Positions 1-11,040 of a stretch of 64,000 bases of DNA are shown here, one piece after another. The translations under genes were made by a program, and so were the position numbers. The DNA is from Silurus meridionalis (taxonomy: Eukaryota > Chordata > Actinopteri > Siluriformes > Siluridae). Each line of letters opens with the position of its first letter. The first letter of the stretch is position 1. Location: contig NC_060885.1 in assembly GCF_014805685.1 (NCBI RefSeq), positions 29,324,632 through 29,388,631 of the forward strand, read 5' to 3'. The notes below the pieces were generated by a model. It saw nothing but the letters and a program-made list of their open reading frames with translations. It was not told the DNA's origin and did no database searches.

Positions 1-421
1 GGAGTGTTTAAAGGCTCTGGCATGGAGAAGCTGGTGCTGGATCTGTGATGATCAGTAGCTCCTAGTTTTATAACCATAAAGACTGTATAAGACTGTAATT
101 TACTTACTGTACTTATACTAATACTAATACTAATCTTATACTCCAGTACTCATGTTAGTTCTCACTCTCCAGTGTTCTGTATTGTTGAAAAATTTATGAT
201 CAAACTCTTGATGTCACCCAAATGAGGATGGGTTTCCCTTTTGAGTCTGGTTCCTCTCAAGGTTTCTTCCTCATAATATCTAAGGGAGTTTTCTCTTGCC
301 ACAGTCGCCACGGCTGCTCATCAGAGATAAATGCGCACCATTCACCTTGACTGTTGATTTCTGTAAAGCTGCTTTGAGACAATGTCTGTTGTGAAAAGTG
401 CTATAGAAATAAACTTGACTA
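1..421 (+). repeat. REP-G interspersed repeat, 3' part
   Basis: The 3' half carries the recognisable blocks gagtctggttcctctcaagg, tttcttcctcat and agctgctttgagacaatgtc, ending in a short AT-rich tail. The same ordered blocks recur at 1096..1536, 34350..34750 and 60388..60617. The tail resembles the 3' end of a retroposon, but I see no coding sequence and cannot name the family. The 5' limit runs off the window. Confidence 0.6.
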
Positions 422-1095
422 GCCAAAAATCCACAGCCATGTTTTTTTTTTTTTCCCCCCACACGGGAGAACTATCTGGCTGTGCTGTTCACTTGAAGGT
501 TATGGACATCTCGGTGTATTTGTTTAGTTTTAAACAGCTATAGGACCCTTTAATCAAGTTATTCCTGACAATACTGCTGGCATACCCCTAACTACCATGT
601 TGAATGGTTTGCTGTGTGGGTTCTTTAGCACCAAATTCAACTTGTTTAATCAATGGTGTTTTCTTGATAAAGTAAGGGGTTTAAAACCAGAATGTTGGCA
701 AAATATAAAATTACAGGGTCTATTAATCTGTATATTTCAAAAGGTATTGCAATGGAAGTGTGCATAAAAACTAATTTGTTCACTCTCTTGCTGGTGATTT
801 TGCCACAATGGTAAAGACCTCAGCGCTAACAAGACTTGAGAGATCATAAGGATGAGAGACACATGTGAGGACCACAAATGACATCTGTTGTCTCTTCAAA
901 ATCTGGCCAGATCTAAGGCACCTATTTGTCTATTTTAGAAGACAGCATTCTTCGCTAATATTCGAGACTTGGATATGACTGAATGCATTCTTGTGTTGAT
1001 GATAGAGTTAATCCAGTACAGTGTTAACACCATGCCAATAACCCCAACGAGACATAAAATCTCATTGATGAAAGCTCATTATGCTTTGTCAAAGA
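422..1095. other. unassigned intronic sequence
   Basis: No repeat or exon is recognised. A 74-codon open frame at 969 has no recognisable domain and lies against repeat sequence, so it is not called a gene. Confidence 0.5.
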
Positions 1096-1536
1096 GTTCC
1101 TGGCTGCAGATCTATCCTGGATGGGATTCTCTTCAATTGGAGACCAGGAGACCACTCACTGTGAGTGTAGAAGGCTTCACTTGGACAGCCTAATAATCTG
1201 TGTGGTTGCTTTGGATGTTTAGACTTGGAAACAATGGCAATGATTTTGCACTGTGATTAGCATAGACAGTTTGCTACAGTAGCTTGGGGACTTTTTTTCT
1301 TTTTTCTTTTAATTGTCCAACAGTGAAGAGTTGATTACCTTAACAATGATGGAACTGTTTTGAGTCTGGTTCTTCTCAAGGTTTCTTCCCCCCACCACAC
1401 TTCATTTTTCTTGCCTGTGTCACAATTATGTTGCTTATTAGAGATAGAATTATAGGAATTAATGTATGATTAATCTATTTATGTCAGTACAGCTGCTTTG
1501 GGACAATGTCCAAACAAATTAAATTGAACTGAAGTG
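1096..1536 (+). repeat. REP-G interspersed repeat
   Basis: Contains ttcaattggagacca, then after ~220 bp gagtctggttcttctcaagg, then agctgctttgggacaatgtc and a tail of short ATTGAACTGAA-like units. The order matches 34350..34750 and 60388..60617. It is diverged from the copy at 1..421, so it is an old insertion. Confidence 0.6.
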
Positions 1537-3461
1537 AAGTATGATAAGGAAAATCTGAGAGAGTAAGTATAATTTCATCAGGTTAAGCAGTACATTGGGG
1601 CTCAGAACAGACACACAGCAAACATCGAATACACTTCATCCCCTTGCACCGACTCCCTGTAGGTGCTAAGTCAAGCTTCAACCAACTCTGCTTGACCTTA
1701 CGTTTACAATGAGAATAGACTTGCATTCACAAAATCCCTTAATAAGGGGCAATTTATCACCCAGTTACCTTACTGTATGCTGGGCAAAACAACAAATACA
1801 AAAACACTGTATAACCCTGTCTGAGCAATAAGCCTGTGAATATCTGTTTCAAATGCACATGCCCATCAATATTGAGAACTATGCTAGAATAACCTAAGCA
1901 TGCAAGTAATATGGGTGGAACACATCAGTATCTATTTAAATATCCAAAAAGGCTCCATATTTAGAATTAAACCCAAGGGGCGTGGTCTAATAATTACCTA
2001 CTTTGGCTCTGAAACTGCCCCTGTTCCAAATAGTGTATGAATACTGGTTTTGACAGTTCCTTAACCTCTAAAAGATCACCAGAGTTTCACTTGAGAATCG
2101 GTCTCAACTAGATATTGGCAGGTACAAGTAAAAATGCAACTAACAATTTGCACAAATTTAGTTTCCCAAAACACAAACAATCAAATAGTACCATCTGACC
2201 AGACAGGTACTAAAGAGAAATGACACTACGGTAACGAATGCGTTTCTTTCTTTGTTCTATAACCACAAAATCCGCACAAACTGGAGAGCTCAAGACCACA
2301 TTGGCCAAGCAAGCATTCTTAGCATAAAAATGGTTAAAAACTTCCTGTTTGTGGCTGTTTAGAACATGTCTTTCTAGTCTGATTTTATGGTTTAGTTTAT
2401 GGTAATGAATGCCATTTCAAAAACACACCTGTTGACCTGTTGAACAAAAGTTTGACAGATCTCTTGTGTGTGTGCAGAAATGACACAGACATCTGTTTAT
2501 CTATGAACCTGCTCTCACACAGGTTTTTTTTTTTTTTTATCAGAATAATAATGATTATACCACCTGAAAAATAACCTTTTAACCAAAAACATTTTTAATC
2601 AAACCTACGTGATATTTTCAAATAGTTGGAATATTCCTGATATAAAGTTTCCTATGAAGAATTTATGGAGAAATTTCAAAAAAGAGTCCAAGTAAAAAAA
2701 AAATACAAATCTTACCTCATTTTATTTTAAACTTGGAGAAAAAAAAATCTGAAGTTCAAACATTTATCTGGTAGCACACCTAGTTTTCAAGGTAAATCAA
2801 AAGGTTTTTTTTTTTTTTAGTTTTATGGGAACATTCTGCTTCTGAAGCACCTTGTACCTTCACATAAAGCCTGGTGCATGAATATTTTATTGGAACAGCA
2901 TGGAAGACAAAGTATCGACATAGAAATCATCGCAAGAAATTCTCTGGAAAAGAGGACAGATTCTCAGCTTAGAACGTTTTGCATGGAGAAATTATGGCAG
3001 ATGAGTTGGAATATTTGGCAAGTAATTGGCTTAATCAAACCCTTGATGGATAAACTGATAATACAAAAGATATCCATGTCCAGCTTAGGGGCAGAGACCA
3101 TACACCCCAGCTCTAGTCCTTATGGACCTCATAGATTGGTAAAAAATTGATGCATGTCTTTCTTGTATCTAGAAAGTAATTCTTGTTTTTTGAATTTCGC
3201 AACTTTTCGAGAGCAGATTTGCCAATCAGAGGAAGAAGGGGGTGAGTAGCCTCTTATCCAGATGTCTTGCCATGTTGCTGGCATTATGCAAAATAAAAAA
3301 AGATTTTGTTGGCGTAACATTAGACACGTGCCATGGAAACACCATGCTTTTGCTGCAAAAGCCTAAAAGCCCCTACAACTTTCATTATACACACAAACCC
3401 ATGCAGGTGAAACTACCTTCCCACCAATCCTGATTGGTCCAACCTAATCAGACTTTACTCT
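1537..3461. other. unassigned intronic sequence
   Basis: AT-rich with short A and T tracts (2523..2539, 2805..2819). Two overlapping short open frames on opposite strands near 3130..3320 have no recognisable domain. No repeat family assigned. Confidence 0.5.
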
Positions 3462-3785
3462 GACCATGTCCACACTGATACTTTTTAGTTCCAAAACGTA
3501 TATTTTTCTCTTTGTTTTGCCCTTCCGTGGACTGTGAAAATGGAGGCTTTCGAAAACGACACATTTTTTGTCACGTGAGGGTGCCTTTCCTCAACATTGA
3601 CGCAACATTTCAAAGGGCCGGAAAGTTAATAGACGCAAAAAATATGTGCGGTACAGGACATGAGCATTTTCAAATGTTTCAGGGTGGATGAGCAACTTTT
3701 GGGAAATGATTGAAAACGAAAGTATGGAGCGTTTTTAGACGAAAACGACATTTTCGAATTTATCCGGATTAGTGGAGATGTAGCC
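3462..3785 (+). mobile_element. MITE-1, non-autonomous DNA transposon copy
   Basis: The left end reads ccatgtccacactgat. The right end (attagtggagatgtagcc) is its approximate reverse complement. A second copy at 14990..15372 shares both ends and internal blocks such as gccggaaagttaatagacg. There is no coding capacity. I could not identify a clear target-site duplication, so the superfamily is left open. Confidence 0.7.
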
Positions 3786-4555
3786 TCAGGCATGCATCAA
3801 ACAAGTGACTTCCCAGTCGGCCAAAAATCTACTGCACATGAGCGATGGTGGCGTTTGTTATGGCCGACGGTGGTTTTACGGCGGCTTGCACCAAAAATTA
3901 CACACCTACCTTGTATCACTTCTGTGTCATTAGTTTTATATTTATTTGGGCTCTTTGCGGTAATAACGCCTGAACACGCTGCGATTGCCAAGATTACATT
4001 CTTCAACCAGTAATACCTCTGGGTTCTGCAGTGTCGGTGAAATCCGTATGAAAAAATAGCTCACCTCTATCTTTAGAACTAAATTTCTAGAGCGCCCACA
4101 GCTTAATGTGCGCAAAACACTGCTTCATTTAAAACACTTATTCACCTGGAACTGTGGCTAATATCGGCTCGATCTTCTTTCTTTAGTGGCAACTCGCAGG
4201 TTCCCTTTCGTATTTTCTTGTTTCTATGGTAACACCTTACACAGAGACCCATAGTATGGATTGATGTGTGGAAATCATTGATATAGCCATGTTTTCTTGG
4301 TTTAGATGGAGACTCCAGTGTCAGCTCTTTCTTACTGTCTGAGATAACTTTTTTGTTGGAGATCTCGAGCTTTTTAGTTTTTTTTGCTTATACATACTAC
4401 AATGAAAATGAAAACACAAACTTACTTGTTTTGTTGACATTCCATTTTCATCACATTTTTAAAGAAATCATCTTATTGGTGGCATTGTGTCACTGATTCA
4501 TTTGTAATCAATATTTTATATGTTGCTCTAAAATAAGAATAATAAAGAAGAGGTG
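3786..4555. other. unassigned intronic sequence
   Basis: Complementary short open frames on the two strands at 3792..4013 have no recognisable domain. Nothing else is identified. Confidence 0.5.
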
Positions 4556-4836
4556 GAACTCAGTGGTTAAGACTCTGGGTTAATGATCAGAAAGGTTGGG
4601 GATTTAAGTCCCAGTATGCCACTATTGGGCCGGGATTCCCTGGTGGTCTAGTGGTTAGGATGCGGTGCTCTCACCGCTGCAGCCCTGGTTGGATCCCCGG
4701 TCAGGGAACCAACCCCAGCCATTAGGGTTGCACAAGCCTTAGTGCCGGTCCCAAGCCCGGATAAATGGGAGGGTTGCGTTAGGAAGGGCATCCAGCATAA
4801 AAACATGTGCCAATTGGCCATTAAGCAAGCAGCATT
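4556..4836 (+). mobile_element. SINE-A copy interrupted by SINE-Glu
   Basis: The tRNA-like head is at 4556..4631, with box-A-like gtggaactcagtggttaag and a box-B-like ggatttaagtccc, followed by gccactattgggcc. After the inserted SINE-Glu the characteristic SINE-A block resumes as ggccattaagcaag at ~4817. The short repeats attgggcc (4624..4631) and attggcca (4813..4820) may be the target duplication of the inner insertion. Diverged and inactive. Confidence 0.6.
4632..4815 (+). mobile_element. SINE-Glu, tRNA-Glu-derived SINE
   Basis: Positions 4637..4708 align along their whole 72-nt length with a tRNA-Glu carrying a CTC anticodon, including ctggtggtctagtggttagg and ccggtcagggaa. Loop and stem substitutions (ccctggttggatc in the T arm) show it is a decayed tRNA-like region. 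It continues into a non-tRNA body, aaccccagccattagggttg to catccagcataaaaa, shared with the copy at 41462..41724. Here the body stops before the 3' third present in that copy. Confidence 0.8.
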
Positions 4837-6304
4837 TTCGAGGCCAAACACCCAGAATTCCATGGAGTTGTTACAACTATTGCAAACCACTCACAGGACA
4901 GCAGAGCCATTACTTTAAGCAAATATCAGCGCATAATTCATCGATGGCTTCATCCAACGTTCTGGCTCAAAGACGCTCATATGGATCACTACATGCTTTT
5001 CAAAAACAGAGAGAGTGTGACAGGAAATGGGAGTCTCAGACATGTCGGCAATGTAATGCTGTACCTAAATTGAGATCAATCCTGAGCAACCCCACACTAT
5101 GTTCTATAAGAGTGTCTGATTTCTGAATATGACACTCTAGTTTGTGTCTCATTATTCATCATTTTGTGCAAATGGCTCCAGAGTGGACATTTCTTCATAA
5201 GGAAAGAGCACCACTGAAATTCCCTTTGACTTTCAGGTTAGGATTGGATGTTAGATTGAAAATATTTGCCATTTTAGGGCATTGATCATATTTGGCATTG
5301 TGCAATTTTGCTTGCTGCACCCTTTCTGATTAAACAAAGAGAAAATTAATTAGAAGGAATAAAAGGAATTTTCACTTTGTTGTGTGTTCTTTGGAAAAAA
5401 AAAAATCTCCATTTTTTGCTTTCAATGTTAAATCAAAAAAGCAATTAAGCCAACAATTTTGTTTTCAATTGAGAAAAAAATTCAACAAACAAAAACAAAA
5501 ATTCAAAAGGTGAAGGCAGCAAAATCAGACCTTCTTGCTGCTTGAGTTTAATTCCCTCTTGCTCGGATTGTCCAGTATTTGCAGTTGAAGCGTGTGTTTG
5601 CTGTGTTTCTGAATTGCACAACTCACTCAACTGCTGCATAAGTAAGAACCCGGTCAGACAACTGACAGCTACATCACAGGGAAGAGGAAGGAAAAACCTC
5701 ACACTCGTCCAGCCCGGATGACATGATCAAGCCGTTCGCACGGCAACATCGGAGAAAGACGTATCCACGACTCCTGATAAGAAGACAGTGCGGACAGATA
5801 CAAAGCGTTTTTGACGCCTACCCCTGATCAATCCTCTGCTTCTACCTGCAAAAAAACTATAAATAGTTTGATGGATTTACAAACGCAGAGACAGACGGGT
5901 TTAACCTTTCAGTGGAAAGTGTAAGCGGGCTCAAACCGAGCACATGCCAGTTGCCTGCAGCTTCATCGCTTCATCACCAAATTTTTCTTCTCAACTCGTG
6001 GCTTCGCGCTCGTTTGAGCTTTCTTCATGTGCGGTGGGAACTCTTGCTTCATACGCTGCCACTCAATAAGTTTTCAAAAATATATAAATAAAAAATTCAC
6101 ACATTTTGTTCGTCTTACAGTTCGAATTTCAACGTTGAGAAAGCCATGATTTGCTGACAAATTCCCCAATCTGATTGGCCAGAAAATCACCGCTGTGCAC
6201 TTTTTTATTTGACAAGCTGCATTTATTAAAAATTTTTTTTTTTCTTTTTTTATTCTACAACATATGTTTTTTCGAAATCATGGACAGGTCATGCATTTCA
6301 CACC
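4837..6304. other. unassigned intronic sequence, partly CpG-containing
   Basis: No repeat family is recognised. From about 5700 to 6060 the base composition is more balanced and CpG dinucleotides are more frequent than in surrounding DNA. A 60-codon open frame at 4944 and an 85-codon one on the minus strand at 5445 show no domain. Confidence 0.45.
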
Positions 6305-6496
6305 TTGGCCTCCACTGGTGTACTACTTGAATCAGTCCACCCTTTATTAGCATCATGACACCACGGTAATAGAAACCAATATTATACAGAAACGCAGTAT
6401 AACAGAGCGCTGCATCACAGACACATATTTAATACAGTGTGATTGAATGCCATTAGTGACCCAAGAAACCCAATGAACACAATTCAACATGCATTT

Positions 6497-6690
6497 CCAT
6501 GCATTTTGAACACAATTCAACAGCTGTGTGTGCATGGCTACAGTGAAAGGAGACTTGTTGAATTGTGTTCAAAATGCATGGAAAACCCGGGGGCATTTTA
6601 TGAGGTAAATATGGACGCTTCTACTACAGCTGTGTAGTGGACGCTTCCATATTAACCTCATCAAATGCCCCCGGGTTTTCCATGCATTTT
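6497..6690. repeat. overlapping inverted repeats (57-bp and 25-bp arms)
   Basis: Arms 6571..6627 and 6634..6690 are near-perfect reverse complements around a 6-nt loop, with key block ggaaaacccgggggcatttt. A second perfect inverted repeat pairs 6497..6521 with 6557..6581. The two stems share 6571..6581 and so cannot form together. REP-P copy 2 lacks this palindrome. Confidence 0.9.
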
Positions 6691-6952
6691 TTCAGTGCTT
6701 TAAGGTTTTAATAAAATGAAGGCGAATTGGGTTTTTGTGCAAATTCAATATAAAAAAAAGTAAACACAAATGTATAAATAGTTCATGAAAAAAGCTTAAT
6801 TTGTTTCGTAAACAGTTTCAGCCGACCTTTCCTAACAATATCGATTTTTTGATATAAAGAATATTTTCTTGTAAGTCCGTCTTGAAATTGCCCTTGTAAA
6901 TGTATCTGTGGCCAAATCAATTTCATCTTCTCTGTCAGCAGTTGTGGGGAAA

Positions 6953-6996
6953 AAATATATATATATATATATTATTATAATATAATATAATATAAA
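6953..6996. repeat. AT-rich simple repeat
   Basis: TA dinucleotides grading into ATTATAATATA units inside REP-P copy 1. Confidence 0.85.
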
Positions 6997-7320
6997 AATC
7001 TAAACAAAGGACGTGTTCAGACACCCGTTAAGGGCCCTCAGAGTGGCCAAATGACAGTCTGATTAACTGATGTGACAGCTGGTGATGGCCAACATCTGAT
7101 TGGATAGATACTCAGATGTAAACTTTCTCCCGGTGGGGCAGCAGTGCACCCAAGAGAAAAGCTATAAAATAAAGAGAATAGACTATGAGAAATAATTCAA
7201 TGCATATTCATGGACATAGAGATTAAAACCTGAGTGATTCTGATGGTGTTTAGGCCAACAGAGAAGGCCTTGCTGGCCAGCCACTATTAAAAATGCATAA
7301 AAAGTAGCACAAAAAGTCTA

Positions 7321-7615
7321 ACATTTAAGTGCTTGATTGCGTATTTGTTGCTGCAAAACTAAACTTTGAATCTCTGAAGATGTTTCTCTGAGTTTTTCAA
7401 GAAGACATTGTAAAACGGAGAGAATGTGATGGCAATTTTCTCGAATTTGTCGCAATTCACAAATCTTATTAAAAAGATATGAAGGTTAGGGGGTTGGGGT
7501 TAGTGTTCATAACTTGTGTTCCGGCTGGATTGTGTTCTCGACATTTATTTGTTCAAATTCGTACAAATCATATTGGAAGAGTGAGAGAAAGAGACAGAGA
7601 GAGGGGGGGGATTAT
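7321..7615. other. unassigned intronic sequence
   Basis: Nothing recognised except a purine-rich run (gagagaaagagacagagaga and G tract) near 7582..7609. Confidence 0.5.
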
Positions 7616-7617
7616 AT

Positions 7618-7750
7618 TTACACTACATTTATATAAATAGGCATTATCCTATTCATATAACAGTTGAGAGGCAGGGGCCTTACTCAAGGGCCCAGGAGCA
7701 ACAGATTAGTGGTGCTGGGATTTGAATTCACAACCATTTTACCACTTTCC
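7618..7750 (-). mobile_element. SINE-A copy (decayed)
   Basis: Reverse-orientation SINE-A with ggggccttactcaagggccc, then ggtgctgggatttgaattc, which is the complement of the tRNA-like B-box region. The 3'-tail block is degraded. Confidence 0.65.
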
Positions 7751-7892
7751 CAAAATGGTAGACAGGAAGTAATGCCTGAAATGATTAAATCACTCACCCT
7801 TTGCCCCGCCCCCTTCACCTCCATCTCCACCACTTCACAGACACACATTACAGACCTGCTTATTTATAAGAGTTAAAAAATGTTTTATTTAT

Positions 7893-7893
7893 T

Positions 7894-7957
<64 letters not shown>

Positions 7958-7985
7958 AACACACACGTGCACACACACACACAAC
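7893..7985. repeat. (TA)n then (CA)n microsatellite
   Basis: About 56 bp of TA repeats followed by about 36 bp of interrupted CA repeats. Confidence 0.97.
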
Positions 7986-8114
7986 AGCACCACTCAGTTT
8001 TCAGCAGGGAAAAAAAGTAGGTGGTTCATTTGCATCTATTTACATGTAATTAGCACATCAAAAACCAGCTGCGCCTTGATTAGAAAGACCACAATTTCTC
8101 TCGCCAAAATAAGC

Positions 8115-8146
8115 GCACACACACACACACACATACACACACACAC
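8115..8146. repeat. (CA)n microsatellite
   Basis: CA repeat with one CATA interruption. Confidence 0.95.
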
Positions 8147-8245
8147 AGAGGATTGGAGACCTTTTAATCAGTGAATGATGAATATACTGTATACATATGC
8201 TGATGGGCCACTTTAATAAGAACACCTGACAGCTTCATTCGGGTA

Positions 8246-8890
8246 CAGAGGTGTAAAAGGTACCTGAAAATCATACTTGAGTAAAAGTATAGATACCTTT
8301 TACTCCAAAACTTACTCCAGAACAAGTTCACAATTAACCAATTCCAATAACAGTTGATTTGCGAGGTTCCTTAAATACAAGTTCGAATCGTACACCTCGA
8401 CACTGCATTAACCATCAACACAGCAGCCTCTTCAACATGCAAAAATGAAACCAAGATTGAAAGTCGGTCAAAATAACAAGGCAAAGTAGTAAAGCGATCT
8501 TTCAAAAAGGGAGCTTTAGTTTGTATGAAATGACAGTATCATGTCACAGAGTAGAAGAACTGTTGGACAAATAAAATGACTCATTTTAGATCAATTAAAA
8601 CCAAAAATTCAGCGCTGACTGGGAGGCGATGGGGCGATATTTTTATTCAACTTCAACAAGAACTGGTTGTCAAAGTTTTGGATTTGATTCAAGCTCTTTT
8701 TGGATTGAAAATGAGGCCAGTGGTGCTGAAAAGCAGTCCCTCAAAGGCAGCAGATGCGCGAAGGGGAGTGTCGAGCCTTTATCTTCAGCAGAGGTGCAAA
8801 ATGTAATTGGTAACGCTCAGTGTCAGTTGAAATGTAGTGGAGTACAAAGTATATATATCGATTGAACATTTACTCAAATACTCTAAACCA
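8246..8890 (+). repeat. REP-T copy 1, interspersed repeat
   Basis: It begins cagaggtgtaaaaggtacc and contains cactgcattaaccatcaaca, cctcttcaacatgcaaaa and agtaaagcgatctttcaaaa. All of these appear in reverse orientation and order at 25610..26285. The far end carries the gtagtggagtacaaagt motif widespread in fish genomes. Probably a non-autonomous DNA transposon. The superfamily is not determined. Confidence 0.7.
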
Positions 8891-9135
8891 CTGCTCGTCC
8901 ACATTAGTTCTTGTCTTATGTCAACACTAAAACATGATCCAAGCCATATCAAGCAGATTCTTACGGACCTGGCTTTTGTCCACAGGAGCATTGTCATGCT
9001 GGAACAGGTTTGGGTCTCCTAGTTCAACAGGCTACAGCATCCAGAGACATCTTATACAATTGGGTGCCATCAGAAAACCATAATATGTCTGGAAAAGTCC
9101 GGTGTCCCATTACTTTGGTCCATATGGTGTACGTA
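8891..9135 (+). mobile_element. Tc1N copy (non-autonomous, diverged)
   Basis: Contains tgctggaacaggtttgggtc, then catcttatacaattgggtgc and a right end gtccatatggtgta. These are the shared blocks of the family at 38001, 43858, 57310 and 61475. The right-end tatagtgta-type terminus fits TA-flanked inverted repeats of the Tc1/mariner type. Confidence 0.7.
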
Positions 9136-9384
9136 CTTCTTTGCACGTGCATTTCCTTCTACCTTGTTAGTGCACCTTGTCTTGGAATGAAAGCACATCT
9201 TTTTCCATATACACCGTGTGTTAGTGGTGTTCCAGCTTTCATCAGTACGGCTGTTAGCCAAAGATTTTTGGCTTCTCAAGCCAAAAGTGGCACTCAGCTG
9301 TTTAATCAAGCCAGTACACTCAACACCTGATCGCTCTCTCTGCTGTATCTATACCGCTGGATAGTAAGTCAGTGGATATGGCTC

Positions 9385-9387
<3 letters not shown>
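9136..9387. other. unassigned intronic sequence
   Basis: Includes a short inverted repeat, agccaaagatttttggctt, at about 9255..9275. No repeat family assigned. Confidence 0.5.

Positions 9388-9418
<31 letters not shown>
9388..9418. repeat. (TC)n microsatellite
   Basis: Uninterrupted TC repeat. Confidence 0.97.
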
Positions 9419-9422
<4 letters not shown>

Positions 9423-9462
9423 AGTCTCTAAAAGCATGAATCAGTGCGAATTCTCTGTTCTC

Positions 9463-9850
9463 TCCACTCCCTATACGAAATCACTCCTCTCTCTCTCTCG
9501 CTTGCTCTCTAAAAGCAGGAAGTAGTTCAAAGTCAGAAGTAAACACTACTTCCAAGAAAGATGCGTCAATTCAACAGTTTTCGCCAAGGCCTTAAAATGA
9601 ATGTGTGTGTATATATGCGTGTGTGCGCACGCAAGACAAGACTCATCACTCCTGCACTGCGTGAGACCTTCAGCGCTCGTGCCTCCTTTTCTTCTTTGTT
9701 TTCGTTCGGTCTCTTTCTCTCCTTTTAATGGCGGATCAAAGTAAAAAAAAATAAGTGTCAACTCGCTACAGCTAATTTCTTCGATTCTTCTCTTTACCTT
9801 TTCTTTGATCAAAGGATTGACGAAGGCTTGATTTTTTTTGTTCACTGTAG
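9463..9850 (+). repeat. diverged repeat unit, copy 1
   Basis: The block gcaggaagtagttcaaagtc, then gaagtaaacactacttccaa, corresponds to gcaggaagtggttcaggtgc and gaagtaaacagtactctcca at 10684..10740. Both copies continue into a pyrimidine-rich segment with TG repeats. No coding content; origin unknown. Confidence 0.6.
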
Positions 9851-9944
9851 GTCTCTAACCTCTGATATTCCTCTCTTGGGCTTGCTCTCTTTCTCTTTGA
9901 GACAAGGCTTCCAGTAGTGACTGAGACAAAGACTTAAGAAACGC

Positions 9945-9989
9945 CAGAGGTGCGATTAGGGGGCCAAGCACTTCTGCTGTCGCCATTTC

Positions 9990-10026
<37 letters not shown>

Positions 10027-10450
10027 CCCCTCCATCTTTTCCCATGCGCACTCTTCCTTCTTTTATCTCTCCCCTGAAAGACAACCACACCCCCTCTACT
10101 AGAATGCAAGAAACATCAGAGATACAACTTTGAACCCTACTAATGTATAAAGCATTATTGCAAGCAGTGATTAGGGGGCCAAGCACTTCTGGGCCCACCC
10201 TTTATTATAGTCTATTTATCGCTCGCTTTTTCCATGCACTCTTTTCCTTCTTTTATCCGTCCCCTGAAAGACACCCACACCCCCTAGTAGAATGCAAGAA
10301 ACACCAAAGCAACAACTTTTAAACCTTCTAATAAAAAAAAAAAAAACACTATTGCAAGCAGCGATTAGAGAGCAAGACATCTCTTACGTCCATCCATCAC
10401 TCACTTTCTCTCTCTCTCCTGAAAGACAATGACAATAGGACTAAAGCATT
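9945..10450. repeat. tandem repeat, ~190-217-bp unit, about 2.5 diverged copies
   Basis: gattagggggccaagcactt occurs at 9953 and ~10170. cccctgaaagacaaccacac and cccctgaaagacacccacac occur ~190 bp apart. gcaagcagtgatta and gcaagcagcgatta occur ~195 bp apart. A third partial unit follows. A TC microsatellite (9999..10026) has expanded inside the first unit only. Confidence 0.8.
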
Positions 10451-10481
10451 TGTATTACATCACAGTATATCAAGCTGTTAC

Positions 10482-10482
<1 letters not shown>

Positions 10483-10534
<52 letters not shown>
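10483..10534. repeat. (TG)n microsatellite
   Basis: Pure TG repeat of ~26 units. Confidence 0.98.
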
Positions 10535-10537
<3 letters not shown>

Positions 10538-10634
10538 AACTAACCCATGTTGCAAATCAAAAATAGGAAAGAATTATCAAAAGGTATACAGGAAAAACTA
10601 AGATTCTTCATCTCGTTCTCTCTCTTGGTCTATA

Positions 10635-10636
<2 letters not shown>

Positions 10637-10679
<43 letters not shown>
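10637..10679. repeat. (TG)n microsatellite
   Basis: Pure TG repeat of ~21 units. Confidence 0.98.
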
Positions 10680-10680
<1 letters not shown>

Positions 10681-10683
10681 ACA

Positions 10684-11040
10684 GCAGGAAGTGGTTCAGG
10701 TGCAGAGAAAGTGAGAAGTAAACAGTACTCTCCAGAGAGATGTGGCAACTCTGCAATTTAAGCCCAGTCTTCCAAAAGTACAAGAGTGTGTGTGTGTGTG
10801 TGTGTGTGTTCCTCACACACTTCCTTCTTCGCTCTCTCCCCAATTTCAGCCACTTTCACAAACAAGGGTGCATTTCAGAATTACACGCAATCCATGTTTC
10901 TCTCTCTCTCTCTCTGTTACTTATTTCTGCAATTCTGACTCATGCGTCATTTTTCCCTGCACTTTGTCCGATCCGCCGAGCTCTCGCTCTCGCACCCCCC
11001 TTTTTTTTTCAGTTGACTCTGCAAAAGGCACCGTCGTCCC
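10684..11040 (+). repeat. diverged repeat unit, copy 2
   Basis: Second copy of the unit at 9463..9850, with a further TG repeat (10786..10809) and a TC repeat inside. Overlapping low-complexity open frames here reflect the simple repeats, not a gene. Confidence 0.6.

Larger units (their letters stand above)
6305..7320 (+). repeat. REP-P copy 1, ~1-kb interspersed repeat
   Basis: It shares ordered blocks with 40745..41830: aatattatacagaaac, cagtataacagagcgctgc, ctgattggatagata, agagaatagactat and the terminal block ggccaacagagaaggcc followed by ttgctggcc. There is no coding capacity. The 3' block is self-complementary. Unlike copy 2, it contains an internal inverted duplication, listed separately. 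Confidence 0.75.

Noticed and set aside
4637..4708. Apparent tRNA-Glu (CTC) gene
   Set aside because: It has mismatches in the T arm and anticodon stem and is followed by a SINE body shared with 41462..41724, so it is a SINE head and not a tRNA gene.
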